Source of the DNA: Promethearchaeota archaeon
GTDB lineage: Archaea > Asgardarchaeota > Lokiarchaeia > Sigynarchaeales > SOKP01
Length of the DNA: 8,444 nucleotides
Reading direction: 5' to 3'
Assembly: GCA_014729315.1 (NCBI GenBank)
Contig: WJKD01000526.1
Coordinates: forward strand, 1-8,444
Notes under the pieces: generated by a model
Told to the model about the DNA's origin: nothing
Databases searched by the model: none
What the model saw: the letters and a program-made list of their open reading frames with translations, nothing else
Position numbers and translations under genes: made by a program
In this document: piece by piece, positions 1-7,700 of the stretch
Numbering within the stretch: position 1 is the stretch's first letter
How the letters are laid out: each line of letters begins with the position of its first letter

Positions 1-55
1 ATTCTTCGGCATATTTTGCGATGGCTCATCTGGTGCTGCATAGGATCATATCGTT
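1..55. other. Left edge, no supported gene
   Basis: This is the stretch downstream of the last minus-strand gene. Short open frames run off the edge on both strands, but none has a ribosome-binding site or a recognisable motif. No terminator hairpin with a T-tract is visible, so the operon may continue beyond the window. Confidence 0.5.
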
Positions 56-1420
56 CTATTCGAACTTGGAAATTGCTTCCTCATTTATTTCTTTCGTATC
101 TATATTTCCAAAAGGAATTCGAACCTGCTCTATGCCGAACCACTCATAAATGCTACCTATGAGATTATAGGCAATATGTGAATAACTCTCATTAACTTTG
201 AATGGACCTAATATGGCATGAAAATTTTCCGAAGGAGCTTCCTTGTACATCATGTAATGTTTTTGGGGATGTACTGGAAGTCTGTACAACTGACTGTCAC
301 TTGTCATATTTCTTAAAGATGTTTGGAAATAAAAGATCTTTGCTTTGTGACTAGCAAGTTTATAGATATGCGAGCATAACTTAGTGAAAAGGAGAGTTGA
401 TTCGACTAATGCATAGGAATTGATTCGCAATGGTTCGTCTTCACTTGAATAATTGCCCCAAGCGAGATAGTCTTGATTAGCAGAGACTATAAAAATTATA
501 GTCCCGTCTTTCCATAACTCTAAAATTTTATAGCGCGGATCTACCGCTCGACGATATTTTCCAGAATAAATGTTGAACTTATTATGAACTTGTAAACCCC
601 ATCCGCCATACCGAAGTCTAGGTGGATTATTTAATATTTTCATTACATCAGATTCTTGTGATTGAAATAGTGAATTAATTTCGAATTTATCCGGTGTAAA
701 ACATGATAGAACGAAAGAAGGATTCTTTTTGAGTTCAACTTTTTCTAAGGCGTCATCAATACGCTGCGAAAGTTTTTCTTCAATAGATTTGTTGTTATCA
801 CTCTTTTCTGTGCTAGATAAATTCTGATATAAATAATTCTCCAATTCATCAAGTCGACTGCTAATTGAATCAAATCTTAAACCATCTTTTATTAGCGCTT
901 GAAGCTGTTGTACCGAGAAATGATGCACTCGATCATCCTTGCGAATAAAGTATCCAAAAACCAATTCGTTAGTTTTATTGTTTTCTTCAATTGTTCGAGT
1001 TACTAAAAATGGTTTATTTAAAAATTGTTCTGGAATGGTTATTAATAAAAAGCCAGTATCATTTTGATACTTTTTCCATTCAAACGTTATATTTTCAATA
1101 TCTGGAAATATCCAATCGTTGGTAATTGATTTGTATTGGCCGATATCTATCATATCGGATTTAATTGGTCGTAATTGATCGATTAGATCAATTTTATGCG
1201 TTGGGTCTTGTTTAGTTCTGACTCCTATAATAATATACCCACCAATTGCATTAGCCATACTCGAAACGTCTTTTGCATATTCCTGCTTAACATTCTTAGA
1301 TTCGAAATCATATGGTTCTCCTTTGCACTCGAGCCATGATGTTTCTGGAAAACCTATAATTTTCTGCCATTCAGACTTTTTAATAATCGCTTGTAAATCT
1401 TTTTTTGTTGGTATTATCAT
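56..1420 (-). CDS. Schlafen-type AlbA_2 domain protein with coiled coil and unknown C-terminal domain
   Basis: The protein has 454 residues. Residues about 22-180 match the AlbA_2/Schlafen fold. WLECKGE (29-35) fits the first-strand E-x-K pattern, ANAIGGYIIIGV (56-67) the 'A-NA-GG-iiiGV' core, and GYFIRKDDRVHHFS (156-169) the closing 'yyiR...' strand before a helix. E26 and E31 are spaced like the paired active-site glutamates of RNase-type Schlafens (E205/E210 in SLFN13), but I cannot place the third acidic residue, so nuclease activity is only a possibility. Residues about 183-230 are polar and heptad-like, probably a coiled coil. Residues about 232-454 form a globular domain I do not recognise. 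There is no signal peptide or membrane segment. The ATG lies 2 bases after the stop of the HEPN gene, with only a weak GAAGAA ribosome site, so translation is probably coupled. AlbA_2 proteins are common in defence islands and as regulators; the exact role here is unknown. Confidence 0.85.
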   Translation of the reverse strand: MIIPTKKDLQAIIKKSEWQKIIGFPETSWLECKGEPYDFESKNVKQEYAKDVSSMANAIGGYIIIGVRTKQDPTHKIDLIDQLRPIKSDMIDIGQYKSITNDWIFPDIENITFEWKKYQNDTGFLLITIPEQFLNKPFLVTRTIEENNKTNELVFGYFIRKDDRVHHFSVQQLQALIKDGLRFDSISSRLDELENYLYQNLSSTEKSDNNKSIEEKLSQRIDDALEKVELKKNPSFVLSCFTPDKFEINSLFQSQESDVMKILNNPPRLRYGGWGLQVHNKFNIYSGKYRRAVDPRYKILELWKDGTIIFIVSANQDYLAWGNYSSEDEPLRINSYALVESTLLFTKLCSHIYKLASHKAKIFYFQTSLRNMTSDSQLYRLPVHPQKHYMMYKEAPSENFHAILGPFKVNESYSHIAYNLIGSIYEWFGIEQVRIPFGNIDTKEINEEAISKFE

Positions 1421-1422
1421 GG

Positions 1423-2232
1423 TTATTCTTCAGTTTGTGGATCTTCTCTGAAAGCCAAAGATGCTGCCTCGTCGGCTGCATCTTTCTCTATACATGTTCT
1501 ACAAATAGTAATTATATTGAATTCTCCATTAGTATCTTCCCATTCAATGGTTTCAGTTTCGCTTTCCCAGCATTCTTCATAACAAGCTTCACATTCAATT
1601 TGATCTTCTCTATGTCCACATAGAGCACAATCCATTGATGATACTTTGAAAGTACTCCCTCCACAAGCAGGGCAATCAACTAGAAATTCGCCTTCTTCCG
1701 TAAGCTTCTTTTCTAAAGCATTACTATGGGCTTCCCAAAATTCATAAACCTTGAGCAATTCAGACCACTCCTCTTCGCTTTTAAAATTACTTTCCCAATC
1801 CAAATTCAAATGTTCTGATGTAAATTTAAAAATAAACGATAATATTCTACCGATTATAGCTTTTGCTTCCTGTGGCACAATCTCAAACTCATAATGTTCC
1901 ATAGAATTCCTAATTTTTCTGCAAGCATTAATAGTTTTCTTTGAGTTCTCTGGAAGAATAATACCACATATATTTCGAAGCCTATTGATAGCTATATTAG
2001 TGGATATAGTTTGCGCTGAAAGAGAAGGATATTTATCAATATTTTGCCAAATAAGAGCAGGATGCACTCTAACAATTCGTTCTTTTAATATAAGCTCTAC
2101 GACGTGAGCGAGATCTAGTATCACTCGCTTTAAGCTGATTGTACCAGAATCTTCATCATTTGTCAGATGTTGCACTGCATGATAAAGTGAATCTTTAGCA
2201 TTTTCAATTAGATTTAATTTTAGTATATTCAT
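1423..2232 (-). CDS. HEPN domain protein with C-terminal double zinc-ribbon
   Basis: The protein has 269 residues. Residues about 1-140 are all-helical and HEPN-like. The family motif R-x4-6-H appears as RNSMEH (R108-H113), with asparagine straight after the arginine as in HEPN ribonucleases, and a conserved-looking HVVELILKER helix (43-52) carries the usual glutamate. The C-terminal part is cysteine-rich: CPAC (187-190) with CALC (202-205), then CEAC plus C221 (214-221) with CRTC (244-247). This looks like two zinc ribbons, possible nucleic-acid or protein binders. The tail is acidic. No membrane segment is seen. The ATG has no strong ribosome site and a promoter-like site lies just upstream, so the mRNA leader may be only a few bases. 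The next gene follows after 2 bases. HEPN proteins with this motif often cleave RNA in toxin-antitoxin and abortive-infection systems. Others are inactive accessory domains, so RNase activity is inferred from the motif alone. Confidence 0.82.
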   Translation of the reverse strand: MNILKLNLIENAKDSLYHAVQHLTNDEDSGTISLKRVILDLAHVVELILKERIVRVHPALIWQNIDKYPSLSAQTISTNIAINRLRNICGIILPENSKKTINACRKIRNSMEHYEFEIVPQEAKAIIGRILSFIFKFTSEHLNLDWESNFKSEEEWSELLKVYEFWEAHSNALEKKLTEEGEFLVDCPACGGSTFKVSSMDCALCGHREDQIECEACYEECWESETETIEWEDTNGEFNIITICRTCIEKDAADEAASLAFREDPQTEE

Positions 2233-2243
2233 ACTTTGAAAAT

Positions 2244-2271
2244 ATTATATTTGATGATATTTATTTCTCAG
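2244..2271 (-). promoter_or_regulatory. Promoter-like site for the HEPN/AlbA_2 pair
   Basis: On the minus strand there is a perfect TATAAT (2244-2249) 16 bases after CTGAGA (2266-2271, 4 of 6 to the -35 consensus). Transcription would start near 2237, leaving about five leader bases before the ATG at 2232. That fits the absence of a clear ribosome-binding site. In AT-rich DNA a chance TATAAT is common, so support is moderate. Confidence 0.4.
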
Positions 2272-2286
2272 ATCGGCTGCGTCAAA
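2272..2286 (-). repeat. Direct repeat, copy B (TTTGACGCAGCCGAT)
   Basis: This 15-base copy matches the one at 2360-2374 at 13 of 15 positions, in the same orientation and 88 bp apart. It abuts the upstream edge of the promoter-like site of the HEPN gene and is GC-rich for this DNA. It could be an operator, or a trace of a short mobile or recombination sequence. Confidence 0.55.
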
Positions 2287-2359
2287 CATTATTATCTGTC
2301 TTAAGCGCGCCATTTCAATAAAGATACATTTATGAAAAGTACATATAAAGAAAATCCCT

Positions 2360-2374
2360 ATCAGCCGCGTCAAA
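2360..2374 (-). repeat. Direct repeat, copy A (TTTGACGCGGCTGAT)
   Basis: This is the partner of the copy at 2272-2286, with two transitions between them. Its TTGACG core also recurs on the same strand at 3378-3383, ahead of the SLOG gene. The bases between the two copies hold no credible gene. Confidence 0.55.
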
Positions 2375-2414
2375 GTTCAATCATTAATTAATCTCATGCT
2401 CAGTTTTTCTTCAC

Positions 2415-2426
2415 TCATATATATGA
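2415..2426. repeat. 12-bp perfect palindrome TCATATATATGA
   Basis: A perfect 12-bp palindrome sits in the 230-bp gap between the SLOG gene and the HEPN gene. It could be bound by a dimeric regulator, but an AT-only core makes chance plausible. Confidence 0.3.
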
Positions 2427-2450
2427 ATTTCTTGGTCGGTAAGAATTTCA
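2424..2450 (-). terminator. Hairpin after the SLOG gene, possible weak terminator
   Basis: The arms 2424-2433 and 2441-2450 pair at 9 of 10 positions around a 7-base GC-rich loop (ACCGACC on the minus strand). The hairpin begins about 12 bases after the stop of the TIR-like/SLOG gene. No T-tract follows on the minus strand, so it is not a canonical intrinsic terminator. It may stabilise the mRNA end or pause polymerase. Confidence 0.3.
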
Positions 2451-2462
2451 ATTCTCTACTTG

Positions 2463-3335
2463 TTAAATAAAACTTATTATATGATCTTGGTTTTGCAATG
2501 AATACCATTTTAATAATTTTTCTGTTCCAGAGCTCCTACCATTCCAGAAGACTATAAATAATTCAGCTTTTGTCAAAAATAATAAATCTCGTTCAGTTGG
2601 TGAATCGATCCCTTTAGGTAATTGTTCTTTTTGAGCATCTATAAATTGAAGATTATATCTCTCTAACATTTCTAATACATTAGGAGATAAGTCATATTCA
2701 TTATAACCAACAACAAATACTCTTTCTTTATGGTTAGCTAAGAAATTTATGACACATTCATCCGCTGTACCAAATGAGCCGCATAGCCATGAAATATTTC
2801 TTTTTAAATACGGTAAGAGAGTGGTTTCAATTCTCCTTTTGCATTTTTCAGGCAAACAATCCATTGATCCTGTCACTGCAATTGTTTGGATAAGGCTTTT
2901 AGGAAGGTGAACAGATTTCGAATCTCTTCGAACCTCATAGGTACCTAAAGTATCTTTGAATGCTTTAGGCAAGATAGGTTTCAGCGTTTTTGATAAAGAA
3001 TCTCGGCAATATTTTATTGTTCTCCAATCTTTTAAATCGAAAGGTAAATTTTTTATATCTTGACTTATCGTTACTAATGGCTTTTTAAGAGCCATTGCAT
3101 AGCCTACTTCCCACATTACATTTGGATTATTGGATGTCAAATCAGCAATACAAATTACAGATTCTTGTATGGATTTTAGCAGGTCATCGGAAATTTTACC
3201 TGCTGTTTTTATTTCGTCAAGACGGAAGCAATTTACTTCCTTGCCAGGAATTGATGTTTTAATTGATTCCTTAATACAATCATAAACATCATCAAATTCT
3301 TTGTCGAACGACATTATAACAAAGCAGTTTAACAT
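2463..3335 (-). CDS. TIR-like/nucleoside-deoxyribosyltransferase-like domain fused to SLOG domain
   Basis: The protein has 290 residues and two Rossmann-type domains. Residues 1-112 begin FVIMSF (5-10) and continue with RLDEIKTAGKIS (38-49), IADLTSNNPNVMWEVGYAMAL (63-83) and a PFD...W.TIKY end. This is the pattern of the nucleoside 2-deoxyribosyltransferase/TIR-like superfamily, and E76 is at the catalytic glutamate position. Such domains attack N-glycosidic bonds of nucleosides or NAD. Residues about 149-290 look like SLOG: IAVTGS (152-157), a glycine-rich GSFGTADE (186-193), ERD (248-250), and FWNGRSSGT (263-271), resembling the SLOG 'wdGkSgGT' phosphate-binding loop. SLOG domains bind or process nucleotide ligands; in Thoeris ThsA the SLOG domain senses a TIR-made ADP-ribose signal. 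By analogy the SLOG part may be a sensor that controls the N-terminal domain (inference). The ATG directly precedes the first strand, with a weak AGAG ribosome site. A promoter-like site lies upstream, 69 bp after the receiver-TIR gene. No membrane segment is seen. Confidence 0.8.
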   Translation of the reverse strand: MLNCFVIMSFDKEFDDVYDCIKESIKTSIPGKEVNCFRLDEIKTAGKISDDLLKSIQESVICIADLTSNNPNVMWEVGYAMALKKPLVTISQDIKNLPFDLKDWRTIKYCRDSLSKTLKPILPKAFKDTLGTYEVRRDSKSVHLPKSLIQTIAVTGSMDCLPEKCKRRIETTLLPYLKRNISWLCGSFGTADECVINFLANHKERVFVVGYNEYDLSPNVLEMLERYNLQFIDAQKEQLPKGIDSPTERDLLFLTKAELFIVFWNGRSSGTEKLLKWYSLQNQDHIISFI

Positions 3336-3355
3336 AAAGACTCTTTTTTTTTCTA

Positions 3356-3383
3356 ACTATATTATTTGACCGCTGCTCGTCAA
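3356..3383 (-). promoter_or_regulatory. Promoter-like site for the TIR-like/SLOG gene
   Basis: On the minus strand, TTGACG (3378-3383) and TATAGT (3356-3361) each match the sigma70 consensus at 5 of 6 bases with a 16-base spacer. The predicted start is near 3349, about 14 bases before the ATG at 3335. The -35 lies in a short hairpin: TTGAC at 3366-3370 pairs with GTCAA at 3379-3383. The gene may thus be expressed independently of the upstream kinase operon. Confidence 0.45.
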
Positions 3384-3404
3384 CAATAAATGTGATTAAA
3401 ATTT

Positions 3405-4256
3405 TCATTCCTTCAAGGTAGCTATTAATCGATTCAATTGATGTTCTAAATTATTTTGATCCGTAAAATCTAGATAAATTAAATTACTTATACGAAGCGG
3501 TAAATCACAATACCTATACATAATCGGCAAAATGCGACGTTCTCTTGCTGCGGGATCAATTGCTTGGGAAATTACACATTCAAATTCTGTCCATTCACCT
3601 GATAAATATTCTGGAGAAAATATTAGCAAAATTTTTTTGCTTTGTATGATTGCTCTTTCCATTTCTTTAATCAGAGGTGCTCCAATTCTAAAATCTCTAA
3701 AGTCAATACAAATTCTAAAATCTTCTCTTTCCAATCTTTTTAATAAGTGAGTATAAACCCAATCCTGATTTTTGTGGCTATAACTAATAAAAATATCATA
3801 GTAATATGGTGTTTTATTCATTTTCTTTGGATAATGAATTTCAGATTCATTTTCCTTTGTAATTTGTTTTGCATTTAGGACACTTTCAACGCGTTGACGG
3901 AAACTATTTAAATTTAGTTTATTTTTGTCTATGAAATCCACAAAACCGTAAAGATCATTCTGCCACAATCGCCAAGCTTCTTCAACATCCAATTGCCAAG
4001 CACTACTGGCGATCACAGGCAATTTCGGGAATTTTGAGTGCAAATATTCCCAAAACAATTCATCCTCTGGAGTAATCTTATCTCCGTATAGACATAAATC
4101 CAGTAGAATTAGATTAATTTTAAAATCTTCTAATATATCTTTAGCACAATCTGTGGTGTTTGCACTTTCAATTGCATAACGATAGGACTCTAAATATCTT
4201 GTAAATCTTTTAATCCAGGTAATATCATCATCAATTATGAGAATAGTTTGCACCAT
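3405..4256 (-). CDS. Receiver-TIR fusion: response regulator with TIR effector domain
   Basis: The protein has 283 residues from the ATG; a TTG one codon upstream also reads in frame. Residues 1-130 are a receiver: acidic pocket D9-D11, phospho-acceptor D53 in LILLDL, S85 at the switch position and K111 near the end. Residues about 150-283 are a TIR domain of the TIR_2 type: YDIFISYSHKNQDW (153-166), a CIDFRDFRIGAPL segment (183-195, the BB-loop region), ILLIFSPEYLS (209-219), and W222-T-E-F-E226, where E226 fits the catalytic W-x3-E glutamate. TIR enzymes with this glutamate cleave NAD or make cyclic ADP-ribose signals. Phosphorylation of D53 probably controls the TIR output (inference). The receiver resembles that of the preceding gene, sharing a W plus RF-x-R-x-LE helix and a long loop after the phospho-aspartate, which suggests duplication. 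The most likely partner is the kinase at the head of the operon. No membrane segment is seen. Confidence 0.88.
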   Translation of the reverse strand: MVQTILIIDDDITWIKRFTRYLESYRYAIESANTTDCAKDILEDFKINLILLDLCLYGDKITPEDELFWEYLHSKFPKLPVIASSAWQLDVEEAWRLWQNDLYGFVDFIDKNKLNLNSFRQRVESVLNAKQITKENESEIHYPKKMNKTPYYYDIFISYSHKNQDWVYTHLLKRLEREDFRICIDFRDFRIGAPLIKEMERAIIQSKKILLIFSPEYLSGEWTEFECVISQAIDPAARERRILPIMYRYCDLPLRISNLIYLDFTDQNNLEHQLNRLIATLKE

Positions 4257-4263
4257 CAAAAAA

Positions 4264-4267
4264 TCCT
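4264..4267 (-). promoter_or_regulatory. Ribosome-binding site that decides the receiver-TIR start
   Basis: AGGA on the minus strand lies 7 bases before the ATG at 4254-4256 but only 4 bases before the in-frame TTG at 4257-4259. The spacing favours the ATG. Confidence 0.55.
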
Positions 4268-4280
4268 ATTAATTTATGAC

Positions 4281-4727
4281 TTAGTCCTTATAATCATTGA
4301 AAAATCTTACATCTAATCTCTCAATAGCGTTTGTTATCGTCTCTATAAAGAGTTCCTTATTCCACTCACTTTTTTTCATGAAATAAGTTGCACCATAGTC
4401 TCTAATTGCCTTTATTCTGTTATTATACTCTTTTTCGTCACCCGGAAATCCAGTAACTACCATTGTGGGCATAGTCCTGGCTAATCCTAGTTCTAATATA
4501 TTTTTCAATAGATCCCATCCCTCAAATTTTTCATCAACTAGGGTGCTTTCATCTAATTGTAGATCAATAGTCGCAAAATGGAAAAATTCCTTTTTTAAAA
4601 TACTTAATCCCTCATCTTTGGTGTTAGCGATTTGAACCTTGAAACCTTCTTTCTCTAAAATTCGCTTAAACCTTTGGGACCATTGATAATTATCTTCAAT
4701 TACCAAAATTTTTCCTTTTTTAACCAT
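4281..4727 (-). CDS. Stand-alone CheY-like receiver protein
   Basis: The protein has 148 residues and a single receiver domain with no output domain. KILVIEDN (6-13) gives the acidic pair E11/D12. D55 in FATIDLQL is the phospho-acceptor, T92 in MVVTG the switch residue, and K118 in YFMKK the conserved lysine. The loop after D55 (about 58-72) is longer and more acidic than usual, a feature shared with the receiver-TIR protein. It overlaps the end of the kinase gene by 8 bp and has a good AAAGGAAT ribosome site inside that gene, so the two are translationally coupled and very probably cognate. Without an output domain it may relay phosphate, act as a phosphate sink tuning the TIR receiver, or bind a partner protein. 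The final roughly 10 residues are polar and unremarkable. Confidence 0.9.
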   Translation of the reverse strand: MVKKGKILVIEDNYQWSQRFKRILEKEGFKVQIANTKDEGLSILKKEFFHFATIDLQLDESTLVDEKFEGWDLLKNILELGLARTMPTMVVTGFPGDEKEYNNRIKAIRDYGATYFMKKSEWNKELFIETITNAIERLDVRFFNDYKD

Positions 4728-7700
4728 AACTTATTCCTTTCTTTAGCGTTAGATTAAATATAGGTAGCTGAATCTTGAAAGTACAACCCTTGCCTTCCTC
4801 ACTTTCCACATCAATTTTACCCTTATGATCAACTTCAATTACTGTTTTTAATATTGCTAATCCATCCCCCATCCCTTTTGCATTTTTCCATTCCGTAAAA
4901 CCATATTCAAATATCTTATTGATACTCTCCTTAGCTATTCCGTGCCCAGTATCTTGAATTAAAATTTCGCTCATTTTTGATTTTAACATCTGACCTCTGA
5001 AAAATATTTTTCCACCATTTGGCATAGCCTTAGTAGCATTTTTCATTATTTCGCTGAAACTCTCCTTTAATATTGCGTAATTACCCCGAACTGTTGGCAT
5101 ATTTTTTAAATGTTCGTAACTAATTTCTATGTCTTTAAATTCTCTTTCGGAAACTATATCATTAATCATATAATAAATATCTACTTCCATTTTTTTTGAA
5201 TTCAATTTTTCAATAAATTTATTTAATTCAACTGGAATATTTAAAGCTTCCTGAGCAGAAAATTTTATATTTTTATAAAATTCGAGAATTTCATGTCCTG
5301 TCAATTGGCTTGCAGAATCCAATAATTCAATGATATCTGCCCTGATGTTACCCACAGAATTATTCATACGATGAGTTATCAACCTAACCATACTTTTAAT
5401 ATTTTCAAAAATGGAAATATGCACGCTCTCTTCAATCTCTTTTTTAGCTGTTTGTAAAGCCTCATATCTCAGAACATTTTGCAGGGCAATAGATGCTTGT
5501 GTTGCGAATAATTCTAATAGATTTTTTTCCCAACTTTTTTCCCATTCTTTATCATTTATAAAGTATCTTTCTTTTGAATAAAGATTCATAACACCAATCA
5601 TTTCATTTCCAGAATAGAAAGGGACTGCTGTAATGGTTTTAAATCCTGCTTCAAAAATTTTAATAAAATATCGCTTTTCAAATCCGGTTTCATCCAACAA
5701 TTCGTTTATATCTCGAGTTAATATTTTCTTGCTTTTAAGAACGTATCCTGCAAAACTATTCTCTAAAGTTAAATCAGATTCATCATGCAAAATATCCTTT
5801 TCCATGCCAAAATAAGTTTCAAGACAGAATTTTTGAATAGCTGAATCATATAATCGAATTGTACCGATTTTAGCACCTAGCAATTCACCTGCTCTCTCAA
5901 GAATTAAATCGCTAAGCTCTTTTCTGGTTTTTGTTAAACAAGATAGACCGATACTTCTAATATCGTTCACCAAACGTGTCATTTGAATTACAATGACAGC
6001 TTGTCCTGCAAGAATTTTTAGCAATTCCTCATCTTCTTTGTTAAATGCCTTTAGGATTGGACTTTCAAGGTTAATTGCTCCTATTGGTTTTCCCCTAATC
6101 CTTAATGGTTCAACTAACTCAGAGCGCATACTCTCAATTAGTGGAGAGTAGTACTTTTTCCAAAGGTCATCCGATTCAGATACGTTTATGGTTCTATTTT
6201 GTAACACTGCAAGCCTAGTAATTCCGATCTTTCCTTCAAGAGGCAAATTAATTTTTTCTCTATGCGGTCCAAGAATTGCATATGGGATCAAATAATCTTT
6301 ACCATCCACATTTTCCACCAATGAAATATGCCCTCTAACCTCACTAGGATTAGTTAATTCTATTCCAGTATTTACAATAAACTCAAAAACTTTATCTAGA
6401 TTCCAAGTTGAAGCAATCAACGTATCTAGTTTGCCGAGAGCTTGTAATTTCTTGCGAGCCCTTTCTCTTTGTCTTATTAAACGTATATTTTGAATTGCAT
6501 TTGCAGCTTGATCTGATAAAGCTTTTATCATCTGTACGTCATATTCGGAAAAGTTATTTTTTTTCTTACTTTCAATATGAAAAACACCATATACATTATC
6601 TTCCCACATAAGTGGCACTGAAAGAGAAGATTTTACGTCCTTATCTACATCAGTTATCGGTGTTCCGTTCACTTTATCATGCGTGAAACTAATATAATGA
6701 GGATTTTCAATAACATTTGGAATATTTTGTATACTTTTTGTTCTAACAGCATAACCAGTAATGCCCTGGTCCGCACTCCAATTAGACTGTTCAATATTTT
6801 TATAAAGTTCAGACGTGACTTTCATGGTTAAACTATGACTATCCGGATCGTAATTTGCAAAGTACCCCAACTCTTCGCCGAGAAAATCCAATATATCTTC
6901 TAAAACTCTAACTGGAATGTAAGTCTCCAAATTTATTTTAGACGATTCATCAACGAGCCGTCTAATATTATATATCTCCGATAAGCTGAATGTTAACTTA
7001 TTAGTTAACTCCTCTTTTTCCCTTGTATTTTTTATGGAAATTGCAGCATAAGATCCAAATATTTCCATAAGGTGTTGGTCTTCTTTTTGGAAAAGCACAT
7101 GCCGTCGATAATTTATAAACATTACACCAACAGCTTCTTTATTAATTTTCATTAAAATTGCAGCTGTCGATTTAATATTCTCTCTAAATACAAAATACTC
7201 TTTTTTCGTTTCGCTCTTGTTGACACATTTTCTAGACATTATTGGGTCATTTACGGAATTTGAGGTGAAATAACTAAAGCCTTGATTTATGATCTGATAG
7301 ACTACATCTTTTTTTTGAGGCACCTCTAAAATTCTATGAGGTATTTTCATCGTACCAAACGCAATAGGGCTCCCGAGGAAAATGTCTCTTTTTTGATCAT
7401 ATTGGTATAAAGTTACAATATCGGCTCCAAAAAATTTAAGAGCTGAATCAGAAATATGAGAAAGTACTTCATTTAATTTTTTGTTTGAGGTTAGTGTCTT
7501 GCCTATCTCATGGATTCTATTTATATCTTCCAATTTTTTTATATTGTTATAAGCAATTTCAGCTTGTCGAGTAATAATTTCAATAATCTTTTCATCACTT
7601 TTGTTAAAACCACTTTTAGCTAGTATAGTTTCACTGTTATCTAAATTGTAGTCATCAGATTTCTTATTAATTGATTTTAATACTCCAAATTTTTCATTAC

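Noticed and set aside
1..41. Minus-strand ATG at 39-41 opening a frame off the left edge; also a plus-strand frame ending in TAG at 40-42
   Set aside because: Each gives about 13 residues, with no ribosome site for the ATG and no recognisable motif.
1405..1623. Plus-strand open frame opposite the HEPN gene
   Set aside because: It is antisense to a well-supported zinc-ribbon coding region, has a low-complexity Phe/Ser-rich product and no homology I recognise.
2272..2374. The direct repeats as CRISPR or integron attC sites
   Set aside because: There are only two imperfect 15-base copies with an 88-bp period, and the GTTRRRY/RYYYAAC core pair of attC is absent.
2332..2391. 19-codon plus-strand ORF with ATG in the intergenic gap
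   Set aside because: It has only a weak AAAGA upstream and spans one of the direct repeats; too short to support without conservation.
3532..3750. Plus-strand open frame opposite the TIR domain
   Set aside because: It lies wholly within the receiver-TIR gene on the other strand and has no ribosome site or known motif.
4257..4259. TTG as start of the receiver-TIR gene
   Set aside because: The adjacent ATG has better spacing (7 rather than 4 bases) from the AGGA ribosome site.
5633..6611. Two plus-strand open frames (5633-5815 and 6408-6611) opposite the kinase
   Set aside because: They are antisense to GAF domains of an intact 1136-residue kinase, short, and without motifs.
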